DNA of 64,000 bases from Neodiprion pinetum (taxonomy: Eukaryota; Arthropoda; Insecta; Hymenoptera; Diprionidae): assembly GCF_021155775.2 (NCBI RefSeq), contig NC_060238.1:4078001-4142000 (forward strand), given 5' to 3'. The position numbers and the translations under genes are program-made. Below the pieces are notes generated by a model. That model saw nothing but the letters and a program-made list of their open reading frames with translations. It did not search any database and was not told the origin of the DNA. Shown one piece after another: positions 36,611-48,360 of this stretch (its first letter is position 1; each line of letters begins with the position of its first letter).

Positions 36611-38799
36611 ATACGAGACTCGTGATATCGAATTTTCAGTGAAGCGAAAATCCATTCCGTAGAATTTGAAAATGCACGAGGTCAAAGTACAGAAAATTGA
36701 AAACGAAGAAAATCCTGAATACAGAATCATCTGCAGAATTTAATATTTCGAATTTCTGTATCCCTCCAATTTCGCCGTTTCAAATACAACGAATTAGGTT
36801 TCCCGGCTCTTCGAAAACTCGATTACTCGACCCTTCCACTGTGTGTCCATTCCACTTCTTGACCCTTCTCGACGAGCGAACACTGCAGGTAGTGAAAAGC
36901 ACATCGGTACCTACTTTCATACAAGCACAAGGCACCAAGCCAGTACGTTTAAAGTCCGAGCGAAGCTTGCCGAGCTTTTACGAACCACCTGAAACCCTCG
37001 TGAAACCCTCGTCGCGATCCTGCGCCACGAAAATCCGAACCTTTAGTGCGCCGGCGACGCTGAACGCGCGCGGTTCTGTCGTCCGGGGGATGATCGTTCC
37101 GCCATCCAGTGAACCAAGTTTTAGGTACCACGACCATCTGGTCGAAAGTTGACATTAAAATAAACTCGACCTCCCAACGATGTTATCGATTTTCAATCAA
37201 GCTCGAGCCGCGAGGATCTCGAATTTCGCAACACCAGAATTTGGCACGACTTCCGGTGATTGGATCCTTTAATCGGTTTCGCAATTAGCAGGCCTCGCGT
37301 TAAACCAAATCATATTTCGTTATGAGTGCGGTTACACCCAGTGGGTGCGTATAACTTGTCGCGAAATAGGCTTCCGCAATTTGTCACAACAGACGTTTCC
37401 ACGATTGAAGATGATTTTTTGGTGACAGCGCGTGGGATGTGGAAACCGAAAATCGTCGGTTTCACTCGCCATATATGTTTCAATCGGAGGCGTAATTAAG
37501 CGGCGAGAATTTTGGGGTGGAAAAAGCTCGCCTGCGTGCTACGAGCTTTGATTGTGGAACTGTGAATATTTCAGTTCGGTGGGGAATCGTTAATGTGGGT
37601 TGAAACGGAACCAGACGAGCTTAAATGGAGATACACGTTTGTCACATGACAGCATAGACGGGTGATAATAATAAGGAGAAAAACCGGCAGAACTGACGAG
37701 AAACTCCGTCCCTACTATGCGAAAACACTTTCGCAGTTTTTTTTTTTGAAAGTAATAAACGCGGGGATGATATTCCAAAATTTAGCTAATGAGAACACGT
37801 ATCATCGAGATATCGTGAGAATTGTTTACTAATTTTTATTGTAAAAATAAATAAACGGAAGATAGTCCCGATTCAAATTCCCGTCGAGATTAATTAATCA
37901 GACTTCAACATCATCATTTACCTGATAGTACATTAACGGAATTTAATTGTTACGCTGGGTGGGAAAATTGTTGGTGAATTTTCAGTTCGGTGCGTTGTTG
38001 AAAGTTTTTCGAGTGGGGGTTTAAAATTCCGGTAGTAGTTGAATAAATGAATAAAAGAAGAAAAAAAAATTATCGAATGGTTAAAAGGTTGAGTGAGGCA
38101 TGCGTCGAAGTTTTAAACTCGAGCCACGCTCATTAATCGATCTGAATAATTAATACGTTTTATAAGTATAATACAAATCCTCGCGTTCAAGCTCGTGGTG
38201 CTGAAGGTTTGACCGAAGGAGGAGAAAGAAACTAGGAAAGTTTTTTCTTTTGTTTTTTTTTTTTTTTGTTCATCAGTGTAAAATTAGTGCCGGTATGTGC
38301 AGTATATACATCGGGTTAATTAGGGAACCAGAACGACGCGACAGTGCGGCATCCGTTCCGCATATTTCGGCAACTGTGCAGCTCGTCAGAGATTTTTAAC
38401 TGCTTTAATCACAACATTTCATTCGCGCCGAAATTATGCCCCACGGTCATTAAAAAGACATTTTATGTCCGTTGGCGAGCCACAACCGTCGCAGCAACGA
38501 ACGAGGATTATTCGAAATTGTAATAAAAAAGTGGAATGAAAGTTATCCTTCGAAATTCAAACGAGGAGAGGGGCCGAAAGAAAAACAGCTCATCCGGTAA
38601 ATCCTCAAGTTTCCGCAGGAACAATTTACAATTCGATAAGCATGAAATTACCTCTGAAATCAACCGAAATCTCGACGCGTACCTCGTGAAGTGTGAAAAG
38701 AACAAAGTGGAGAAGCATCACTGCGATTGGAATAACGTAAAGAGTGAGATAAGTCTGCAGTGAGAAATTTATCGATGTATTAACAGACGGTTGGACGAG
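36611..38799. other. Upstream region of gene 2
   Basis: No supported gene. A 151-codon open frame at 36697-37152 resembles nothing I know and is probably chance. 37200-37520 and 38320-38520 are GC-richer blocks within 2.2 kb of gene 2 exon 1 and could be regulatory. Confidence 0.5.
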
Positions 38800-39257
38800 C
38801 TTCGGTTCAATCGATAATACATAATTCCTCTCAATTAGTGCTTCGTCTCAATCGGTAATACAAAATTACTCTGAATTAGTGCTTTGGCTCATTCAAAAAT
38901 ACTGAATCCCTTTGAATTAGTGCTTCGACTACATCGGTAATACAGAATTCCTCCGAATTAGTGCTTTGGCTCGATCGAAAATACAGAATTCCTCTGAATT
39001 AGTGCTTCGACTACATCGGTAATAATGAATTCCTCCGAATTAGTGCTTCGGCTAAATCGATAATACAGAATCCCTTTGACTTGGTGCTTCGACTACATCG
39101 GCAATACTGAATTCCTCGGAATTAGTGCTTCGGTTCAATCGATAATACGGAATTTCTCTGAATTGGTGCTTCAACTTTATCGATAATACTAAATTCATCC
39201 GAATTAGTGCTTCGACTCATTCGATAATACAGAATTCCTTTGAATTAGTGCTTCAAC
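38800..39257 (+). repeat. 41-bp minisatellite upstream of gene 2
   Basis: About eleven units of roughly 41 bp, each built on GAATTAGTGCTTCG.CT followed by ATCG.TAATACAGAATTCCTC. GTGCTT occurs eleven times at regular spacing. Early units alternate between GCTTTGGCTC and GCTTCGACTAC forms, which implies an 82-bp higher-order period. The array ends about 127 bp before the gene 2 start codon. Confidence 0.9.
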
Positions 39258-39383
39258 TTGCGACTTCGGTGAGTGTTTACCGATTTTCGTGCAAGGTAGT
39301 GAAACGACGTATCGAAACAGTGAAGTCAAGCATCTTCAGTGATCTTAACCGCACCCGTCGAGGTTCTAAAATGCACTGAGGAT
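39258..39383 (+). promoter_or_regulatory. Putative core promoter and 5' untranslated region of gene 2
   Basis: This short non-repetitive stretch separates the minisatellite from the start codon. TTCAGTG at about 39335-39341 fits the arthropod initiator TCAGT. A two-codon upstream ORF (ATG CAC TGA, 39371-39379) lies just before the main start. No clear TATA box is visible. A spliced 5' leader further upstream is equally possible. Confidence 0.3.
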
Positions 39384-39513
39384 ATGTCAGCAGTCATGTT
39401 TTGCGCGAGTTCGGTAATTTATTTCGTTATTATACTGACTACGGTTAACGCAGCTGGATCGAGGAACAAATTGTTCGACGACGATGCTCTGAACAACGAA
39501 CTTGATCGCCCGA
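39384..39513 (+). CDS. Side-family gene 2, exon 1: signal peptide and mature N terminus
   Basis: ATG at 39384 opens 43 codons plus one base, ended by donor CCGA|GTAAGT. The product begins MSAVMFCASSVIYFVIILTT and continues VNAAGS, a textbook secretion signal with a hydrophobic core and a small-residue cleavage region near Ala-Ala-Gly. An acidic linker (KLFDDDALNNELDRP) follows. Its phase-1 end fits exactly the phase of the exon at 53125, and the join gives Arg-Pro-Ile-Pro before the first Ig domain. A second in-frame ATG is four codons in and would shorten the signal slightly. The frame is open upstream of 39384 but lacks another ATG. Gene 2 would be a cell-surface recognition protein like gene 1. 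Confidence 0.78.
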
Positions 39514-42124
39514 GTAAGTATATACCAACAACATGTTTCCAACATGTTCATAATTACCGATATGCATCGATCCGGGGAAACAATTATTTACGACGTGATA
39601 CGGAACTCGCGATTTCCTCGGCAAGTCAGGGTGTTGATTGAAGCTTCAAAGTCTCTACGAGGCGAAGGCATTTCTATAAGACTCGCCTGGCTCTGAAACT
39701 CTTCGGACTAACCGAAGCTCGTGGAAATATATCATCCTCGTCGATTTCCACGTGCGCAATCGGCTTTTATTTCTTGGATATGGATGCACTCAATCGTACT
39801 TCATAAGCTCAAAACTTGCGATGCACTTTTCAATTCATATTCGAGAATAATGTCAGATGTTCGCTGATGTTTCTCGATTGTTCGGTGATTCCAGTTTCGA
39901 CGAATTACTGTGCCTGCATGTTCCTGGTCATTCAATGAAAATTTTTTTATTTATATTCTTTTGTTACTTCGTTCATTGTGCGGCAAATTCACTGTATCCA
40001 ACATGTTCTGAAAAAATCTTTCTTAAACGTAAAGTTTTTCAACGCATCGTCAAGTTTCATTCGCATTACGTTCAAATTTTTTCTGCATTCGCTTCTGAAT
40101 GAGATACGATTTTTTTTTCTCTTGTCAAATATTTGATGCGAGGCTGTAAATTCGTAAAATTTGTATATCTTGTAGAAATTTTCTGATTCCAAACTGTGGA
40201 CAGCTTAGATATGCAATATTGCCACTTCTTCAGAATTTGAAGGAAGAAATCTCGAAGGCCTTGGGAAAATTTCGAATTTCTAGTAAATTACTATTTGGTA
40301 TACTTTGCGATATTCTTCAACAATGAATATAATGACATACCTGATTTTGGGAATTAATTGTTAAACAATTTTCATCGCAGTGATGTCGTTCATTGAAATA
40401 TTTTATTTCTGTTAGTAACCTGACGGTCTAAAGAAATGAACTTTTTGTACTTTACCTTGAAATTAACGTGCTGTCTGAGCTCAAAGACAAAATTATTCGA
40501 CTTGCAATAACTGTAACGGGATGATAACTGCTCGGTTGTCAACCTCGTATATAATCGAGTGAAAATGCAGATGATATGATGAATTAATTATAGTATGGAA
40601 ATGACGTGTTTGTCGGGTTGCTGAAATTCTCACCTAAAGACGAAGAGAGAGGTTGAGAGAATTAGTAAGAGAGAGAATGCATGAGTGACTGATATCTTGC
40701 ACACCCATTAATATCTGTTTAGCAAAAGCTGATGCATGTTGACAAATTTAAAAAAAAAAAATTCTATCAGTAAATGAGAGGTGATAAAAAAAAATGATTG
40801 CGTGCTTTTGGTCTAAGATAAGCGAGCAATCGACTCAAATATGATTCAAATTCTGCAGTAACAGTAGATTAACTGAATTAACGACTGACGGTAAATTTGA
40901 CTGACTATTAAGGGGATATATAATTGTAAGTCTCGAGCTCCATGTTCTGACACAAATATGAAAAATATGATTTTAAAGTGTACAATTTCATATTCAATTT
41001 GAAAAAAAAGGATCAATGTAGCATCAAAATTGCTGTCGTTGTAGCCACAAAGTATTGGAGTGTATGATAATAAAAAAGTTGAGAATGTTTTGGTGGTCAA
41101 GGTACCTTTCAGGCTTTTACAGGACAGTTTTACGATGAATAAAATTTGGCAGGGTTATCAGATTTTATACTGAGGAAAGTACGTTTCCTTGATTGCAAGC
41201 AACATTTTTACCTGTATTTTAGAAACAAAATTTAATACCCTCCATTTGGATGCCTTCGTTGTTAGACACACCCTGAAAGATCTGCCAAACACCCAATAAC
41301 CCCTGGTGTTCACTGTAGAAGGAAAAAATGAAGGAAAAGATGCTGACAAGATGTTGATCACCCAAATTCGTCGAAGCGTCGAAGACGCGCTTGGAAAATA
41401 AACTGCCCCTAATTCTATCCGAGTATCTCTCTCCTGGGAAGCAGTAACTGCTCGAAGGTTTATATTGTTCGAAACCCTCTTCGGAATACCCTCGCACAGT
41501 TTAACGGTGGACGTGTTCCTCTCGTCCGTTGGTTGAAAATGAAAAAAAAATAAACGGAAAAGACGAAAAAAAAGCTCAGACAAAGTAACCCCGTGTCGTT
41601 TTTCACCTCCAATTAATGCCAAAAGTTGAGAGTGGTGCCACGGTTAACAATCCGGAACAGTTTTCAATCGGAGAGTCGAGGAGGTTGAGGGATCAAAGTT
41701 ACGGTTACAGGAAAGTTTACGGTCTGAAACCGGTAACGAGACAACTTTGACGTTCATCTTGATTGGCCAAGCCGTGCTTCCGTTATATTTAGCGGCTTAG
41801 AATGGGATTCGTCTATGATATACACCGATAAAACCGGTACCAAACGCTATTACGTCGTATCGCTGTCAGGATGTTCGCCTTCCGACATTGGTCAGCTTTG
41901 GTCTCCGTTGAACGGACACACCTGGAACGCCAGCTCAACTCGGGTATTACACGAACGTCTGGAAAATATGCGCGTGATAATAAAGATGATAATAATAATA
42001 GTAACGGTTTATTCATGTCCATGGCAATGTTGGGCGAAGGTTACATATGAATAGAAAATGGAATAGGTACAGAAGTACTCGAAAGTATTACAATGTTAAA
42101 CTGAGCTATGGATAAGAAGAGGTG

Positions 42125-42562
42125 CACTGAGAAAAATTTCATTTGTTACAGTAACTAGAAAAATTCAGTAAAACAGGTATCGCTAGAAAAAGTGTTTGAA
42201 TATTGTTGGAATGACGAACTAATTTTCAAACATATACGATTATTGATGAAAAATTTATAATCCTTCGACCAAAATATTGTCGAAAATATTTTTATGACAT
42301 AACGTTGAGATTTAAATTCAAAAATCTACCCAAGAACTCGATTCGATAAACAAATTTCAAGATTGTGACAACATTTCAAATTGAAAACGTGGTCATGTCG
42401 CCATTTTGTTATTAATTTCAACGATAAAATTCTAAAACGTTCTTGAAACCATAAACAATGAAACCCTGAAACTCAAATTGTTCCGAGTGTTTTCATTTTC
42501 TTGATAAAAAAAAAAAAAAAAAAAACTACAAATAGGTGCGATTTTAGACCGTCCAAGCTGTG
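42125..42562 (+). mobile_element. Family B element, copy B2 (right end missing)
   Basis: The left end CACTGAGAAAAATTTCATTTG continues through GTTACAGTAACTAG and AAACAGGTATCG, identical to family A. The interior is then family B: GTCGCCATTTTGTTATTAATT, TTTTCATTTTCTTGAT, TTTTAGACCGTCCAAG. The terminal inverted copy expected on the right is absent. Confidence 0.7.
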
Positions 42563-42849
42563 CTCCTCCCCGTTAAGCACGGTGTCAGTTTTACTCTGTA
42601 ATCTCACCAGGAATCGAACAGTCTGCTTTCGTAACACGAGCTTTGTCGCAGATAAAATAAAAAAACAGCGGTAGATGCTCGGTATAATGTTTGCCAAAAA
42701 GTGACAGTGGGATCCACTTTCAATGAATTCGATATCTTCTCCGTCGTATCGATGTTGGAACGAAAGTTTGACCGTAATAAAAAGTCCCAAGGCGCCGTGA
42801 ATCGGAGTGGTAAAACTAAATTGACTTCACCGTGCTGCATGCACTTCGT

Positions 42850-42868
42850 GGGGGGGGGGGGGGGGGGG
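42850..42868. repeat. Poly-G run
   Basis: 19 consecutive G residues. With the C-runs at 13116 and 54150 it is one of three long G/C homopolymers in an otherwise AT-rich window. Confidence 0.95.
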
Positions 42869-43849
42869 TGACCAGTGATATAGTGTTCGTTAGGTTAGAT
42901 TGAGGCAAGTGATTGGATTATAGAGGGTGAGTGATTGATGACGTTCTTAACAGGGTGATAGTACCGGATAAGAAATACGTGAGGTGTTTTTTTTTCTGTT
43001 CTTTCCCCTTTTTTTTTCTCTCCTATCTTTCTCGTCTACTCGATCGACAATAACACGGAGAAAACAATTTCCCTGAGTGTGTGAAATTCTTCTTACTAAT
43101 GCTTTTAAGATACTTATCATGTCGCATTCGCATGCTGGTATCATTTCATCGATACATTACTAGTGTTGAACGAAACCGCGGAATGGTGTACGTACATAGT
43201 AAGGAAGATATAGGTGAATAATTATACCGAAATATGAGGTGAGCAAAGGTGAAACGGATCGGAAACGAAAAGGAGTGAATTGCGAAAAGAGACGAAGAAC
43301 AAAAAATAAAAATAAAGCCAACGAACAGACAATGCGGGAAAATGAATAAATGGGGCGGATTTGTGAGACTACTCATTGGCTCGTTGATTTCTCGGCACGA
43401 TTGAAAGACTTGGCAGGGATTGAAACAAATGAGGTATCATTTGAGAGCTTAATCAACGGGTTAAGCTCAGGCGGGGTTTGGCTCTTTTCGAAGTCTGTGG
43501 ATGGGTGAGGGGGGAGGAGGAAGTCGAGGCATGGAATGAGTGAGTGACGCAGTGACAGAGGCGGAATTGGCCTAAAATTGATGATGCCGTTTTTGGTTGA
43601 CTAACGAGTATTTCCCTGAGAAATAATAAATGTAATTGACGGTTGATAGGCGTTTTCCTTGATCGATCGATCGAGCAAGAATGGTTTGTTTCTCTCTGAC
43701 TTGTCTCAGCTTTTTTGTTTTTTCTTTTCTTACATTCGTCAGCATTTTTCCGCCTACGTGGAAACCCTTAGTTTTTAGAAACTGAACGAAAATAAAGCGA
43801 CAAAATCATCGTTGACTGACTAAATATTTTTTTTGATAGAATCGTAAAG

Positions 43850-44445
43850 ATGGAACGGAGTTAAAGTTCCGAATTTGAAATGTTCCGAAGACGTCCAATT
43901 TCGAATTATTTGGTGGGGAGACTCGAAGTGACGAAATCAAACTTTGCGTGAACAATAAAGCTTCAAATCGTTGGAAACCCAGCTGCTCAAAATTCCGAAC
44001 AGTAAAGTTCCGGCAGAGCAAAGTTCCGAAAAGTAAAGTTTCGAAAATTAAAATATACTCACACAGCGTAGTTTACTCAACGAGTGAATGTAAAAAATCA
44101 GAATGACCAGGATTGCGGATGTAAAAATATCGAAAATCCAAAACAAAGAAAGATCAAAGTGTTGAAATTTTACCGAGCCAGAAATTCACAGAACTGAAAA
44201 TCTTCGATCATTCGGAATTTCGATTCTTCAGATTTCCAAATTTTCTCATTCTCGCACTTTAGGAACTTTGACTTGTCGAAGTTACGCCCTCTCACAGTAT
44301 TTTATCCTTTCGGAATTTAGAGCCTCTGGTTTCCGACCATTCGAAACTATGATATTTCGTCAAAGTTTGATTTCTTCGTTTTAAATTTCGTCACCAAAAA
44401 ATAAAAAATTTGGCACTTTCGAAACTTTTCAAATTTAGAATTTCA
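43850..44445. mobile_element. Family D palindromic element, copy D2
   Basis: The left half (AAAGTTCCGAATTTGAAA, TCGAATTATTTGGTG, GAAATCAAACTTTG) recurs as reverse complement in the right half (CAAAGTTTGATTTC, TCACCAAAAAATA, TTTCAAATTTAGAATTTCAA). The whole unit is a degenerate palindrome of about 600 bp peppered with TTCCGAA/TTCGGAA words. D3 (57705-58125) shares the central block with ACTCACACAGCGTAGTTTAC. It has no coding capacity. Confidence 0.7.
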
Positions 44446-44939
44446 ACCCCGCCCCCGTCAACATGCAGGCTATGAAGTGAAAACAAAAAAGCAAACAAAA
44501 AGAAAAATAACAACAACCTAGCACACCGATCAACCGCTGAATGGATCATCGAGCTGCGCGCGATTCGTAGATGATGAATTTGAAACCCCTCAATATTATC
44601 AGGTTCGCATGGCCGTGATTTTCCCACGGTAATTCAACCCTGTTGTAAACGCGTCTCCGCTGCAATGACGAACTCTCGAAACCCCGATACGTGAACTCTA
44701 TGAAAGGAGCCTCGTAGCAAAGCGTCAAAATTTGCGGGATGCCGCTAATTGGATAAAATTTTCACTAACGGGCTTCAAACCCTCTCTGAGTAAAATCGCT
44801 CCCGTATATGAACCGCGTAATATACCGATACATCGAGATTTTGCCTCGCTGTTAAAGCGAAGGAGAAGAAAGAAGAGAGAGAGAACAAAAAAAGGAAAAA
44901 ACTGCAACCGAAGATATTATATCAAAAACGAAAACACGA

Positions 44940-44941
<2 letters not shown>

Positions 44942-44972
<31 letters not shown>
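44942..44972. repeat. Poly-T run
   Basis: About 31 consecutive T residues. Confidence 0.95.
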
Positions 44973-44974
<2 letters not shown>

Positions 44975-45666
44975 TTTGCGTTGTTGGAAAAATTGCAGCG
45001 CATGGTTTTGATCTATCAAGCAAACGAGTCGAAATCCTTTTTACAAAGTAGAAAATACGATATCGTTGAGGTGAAAGAGAAAAAAAAGAAATAAAATGAA
45101 ACTCTTTTCCTCGAATTTTACTTTTTGATATTATTATTTTCTAGAGCTCCTTGCCGCAAAATCGTATTATGTGATATTATAAAATTGTTGGAATGATGAA
45201 AAATACGGGTACAAAGTTTTTTTCATTGAGTACGAAGCTCGCTGCGCCATCAAAAGGATACTTTCCTCTGTCAATATTTGCGGTACGTCAAAAGTATCTA
45301 CGTGACCATTTCCTACGGTGAAAAAGGAAGAAAAAAAAATGTTAAAATAAAACTAAAAAAAAAAAAAAAAACGTTGTGCGACAGAAATCCGCGAACGAGA
45401 AAATCCGCATATTATATGCGACGGTGAAATTTGTCTTCTCTGGCTGTCCGAAAGGAAAATTCATTCCTTTTGTATGTTGCTATATATACGATATTGTACC
45501 ACTGGTTTCATTCCCACCATCAGGGTTAATCGACGTAAGATTTTGTTATTTCCTGGCGCAGTCCAGAATCCCGTTGAGATGGTAAGAAATGAGTAGAACT
45601 TTTCCGATTCTAACTTGTTTCATAATTTTTCTTTTCCTCCTTCTCTTGTACGAACGCAAGTGTATA

Positions 45667-46290
45667 GGGCATTCCGTGAGATTTCGGTCAAGATTTTTTT
45701 TACGTCGATGTCTCAGATTCGCTTTATAATTTTCTGTGTGAAAGCACGTGACGAAAAATGCAATCGAAATTTTGTTTGAGAATTTTTAACCCAAGTATAA
45801 TTTCAATACTTGTTAAAATAAGAATCTTGATTTTTGAGATCTGACAAAAGTGACAAAAATCTTATGAAATATAACATGAATTTTTTTTTTTTTTTTCAAC
45901 GCCTGTTAGAAGATGGAGATTTCATAACTTCAAAAAATAAATCAGTAAAATAATAATAAAGAAAACATTACAGTTATTGGATTGAATTTTTGACACCAGA
46001 ATGAACATAAAATGGTAGGAAAAATTTCTATTCAGACAGATATCATAATGAGCTATCAAAAATTTTTCGCTACATTTTACAAAATTTTTCTGAATTTTTC
46101 ACATTTTAGAAAGTGGGGTTTTTTTTAAAAAATTTTTTAAATTATACTTCAGGTACGCTGGGTTGGAAAATTCTGAAAAAAATCTGATTTCGTTCTTCGT
46201 GTTGAACAGTCACAAAAAGAAAAAAAAAATCTGATAAAGCCAATCTGAGACATCGACGTAGAATCTTGATCGAGATGTCATGGAATACCA
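45667..46290. mobile_element. Family H TIR element (related ends to G)
   Basis: The left end GGGCATTCCGTGAGATTTCG continues with TACGTCGATGTCTCAGATT. The right end is the reverse complement: AATCTGAGACATCGACGTA, then CGAGATGTCATGGAATACC. Terminal repeats are about 65 bp and the element about 625 bp. The outermost GGG.CATTCC matches element G. The interior is AT-rich and non-coding. Confidence 0.72.
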
Positions 46291-46694
46291 CGTATATATA
46301 CACACGCCATTTCTCTTCTTCTTTCTTGGATATATTTATTTTCCCCACGGGTTCGAGACCGCTGAATGTTCGGAAAAACCGCGTATCCTCGAGAAAATCC
46401 TCACCGTATAGAGTTTATGCCCAATTTGGGGGAGGAACGTTTGCGGCAAAAGCGGCTGATATTTACCAGAAGGTGTACGGCTGATCTCACGGTCCAGAAA
46501 TTCTCCGCGGTTACCCGGCAAAGATCCTCCTTTCCCTAATTTCCCGCAAAGTGTAATTAAATTAACCACCGTCTCATTATTAAAATCCACCACCACCCAT
46601 TGCAATGGTGTTTGAAAAATTCATTATTCATTATTTTACCAATTTCAAGCGTTATTTAAATTCCGGCCTGTTGAAAAATTTTACACCTTTATAT

Positions 46695-46722
46695 AACAAC
46701 AACAACAACAACAACAACAACA
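46695..46722. repeat. (AAC)n microsatellite
   Basis: About nine AAC units. Confidence 0.92.
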
Positions 46723-47303
46723 TTAATATTATAATATATAATAAAATATTATCACCGTCGTAAGACCGTCCGCAAAATTCGTTTTAATCGCATCGTTAAT
46801 AAAGCCGGTAACTTTATAATTCCCCGTTTCGAATGGGAGCGTAAAATTTTTTCCCACAAGAATTTTAAGTATGTAATAAACACTGCGGGTGAGAAAAAAA
46901 ATATCATTATTTAAAATTATTCAGCAGATTTTTCACCCGCTTATCGCCTACAATTCAAAAATACTGTTTCGAATGAAACGAAAAAAAAAAAATAAATAAA
47001 AATAAAAAAAATAAGATATGTTTTAAAATTCTTTTCATCACATATTATTATCGTTGTTATTATTATTATTATTATGGTTAGATCCGAAAAATTTTTGAGC
47101 TTTATGCACGAGCAATGTTCGAAGAATGAGGATGTAGCTGTTCCGAAAAGGGTAGCAAGAATTTTCAGTACATTATATTATGATATTACGTTGAATTGTG
47201 ACGATTCTACAACGCTGAATTATTCATGACGTCTGAACCAGCAGATCCCCAAGCTCGTCAAATTTTTCCATTGTCTACGTTTTTTTTTTTCTTCTTTTTT
47301 CTT

Positions 47304-47306
<3 letters not shown>

Positions 47307-47343
<37 letters not shown>

Positions 47344-47350
47344 CTCTCTC
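47307..47350. repeat. (TC)n microsatellite
   Basis: About 44 bp of CT with one GC interruption. Confidence 0.9.
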
Positions 47351-48244
47351 TTTTTTCTTTGTTCTGTTTTCACCGCAGCTGAGAAATTTCGTCCGATTTT
47401 TTCAAGTGTATGAGAATCAACGAACAGTAACGCCCAACTTTTACGTTCCGGATGAATTTTGTCGTTTTGTAAAATCCGTGTACATTTTCTGATCGATGCT
47501 ATGCTTCGAAACACAATCACATGAATTCACCCATTAAGCGTTAAGTAGATGGAAATAAAACGAAGACATTGAGGAATAAAATTCAATCATAGAATTTTTA
47601 CTACTTTTCTTCCACATTGTTATCGTTTGTTTTTTTTTTGTTTTTTTTTTCCAATTATTTTGAGACTATTGATATGAGAGCTCGACGTTGATTTGAGATG
47701 AGAAGAACGCTAGTTTTTGCTACGGTGATTAGAAAACATATAGCTAGGGACAATGGTACGTGAAAAAAAAAAGTGAGAAAGTTAGTTACCGATGTAATAA
47801 ATTTTATGAGGCTGAAGTTTTTAGCGTTAACGTAACGAAGCGTTGAAGAGAAAAAAAGTTGGTATTTTTCTAAGGCAGAAAACGATGTCGATCTGAAACC
47901 GCAGCCCATAAAAAATATTAGGTTGAAGTTGGTAACGTTATTGTTACGATTTAAATGCTGATGAAAAATAATGTATTTCGAGATATTGGAATTGTTTAAA
48001 ATTCATTAAACCTTCATAAAACAAGACATATTCATACATTGAAATCTTTGTTTTTTTCAAAGTAAATGTAAAACATTAGAAAATGGTGAATTTTTCTCAA
48101 AATTTCGTTACAACAACGTTGCAAAATTCAACCTCGTTAGATTTTCTATTTATAAGCTGGAAAACATGTTTTATTTTTTTTTTTTTCAATTTGTAACTAA
48201 AAGCATCTTTTTCGGTTATAAGGTGAAGAAAAAGGAAAAAAAAA

Positions 48245-48360
48245 TTCAGCTCCGGTTATCGCTTAGTCCTTAACTTGTTTCATTTTTGACCACAGTTTTT
48301 TTAACGATATCTGTTTTACTCAATTTTTCTACTTACTACTAAAAATGAAATTTTCGTCAC
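48245..48360 (-). mobile_element. Family A deletion derivative
   Basis: It joins the inner right part of family A (CCGGTTATCGC, CATTTTTGACCACAG) directly to the left terminal part in inverted orientation (TTAACGATATCTGTTTTACTC). Most of the interior is missing. Confidence 0.55.

Noticed and set aside
36697..37152. 151-codon frame upstream of gene 2
   Set aside because: No family resemblance or signal. It starts within low-complexity sequence next to repeat E2, so I treat it as chance.
38800..39257. Regularly spaced repeats that might look like a CRISPR array
   Set aside because: Units are contiguous 41-bp minisatellite copies without unique spacers, in an animal genome.
41158..41622. 154-codon minus-strand frame in gene 2 intron 1
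   Set aside because: No motif or splice structure, and the composition is typical of random AT-rich translation.
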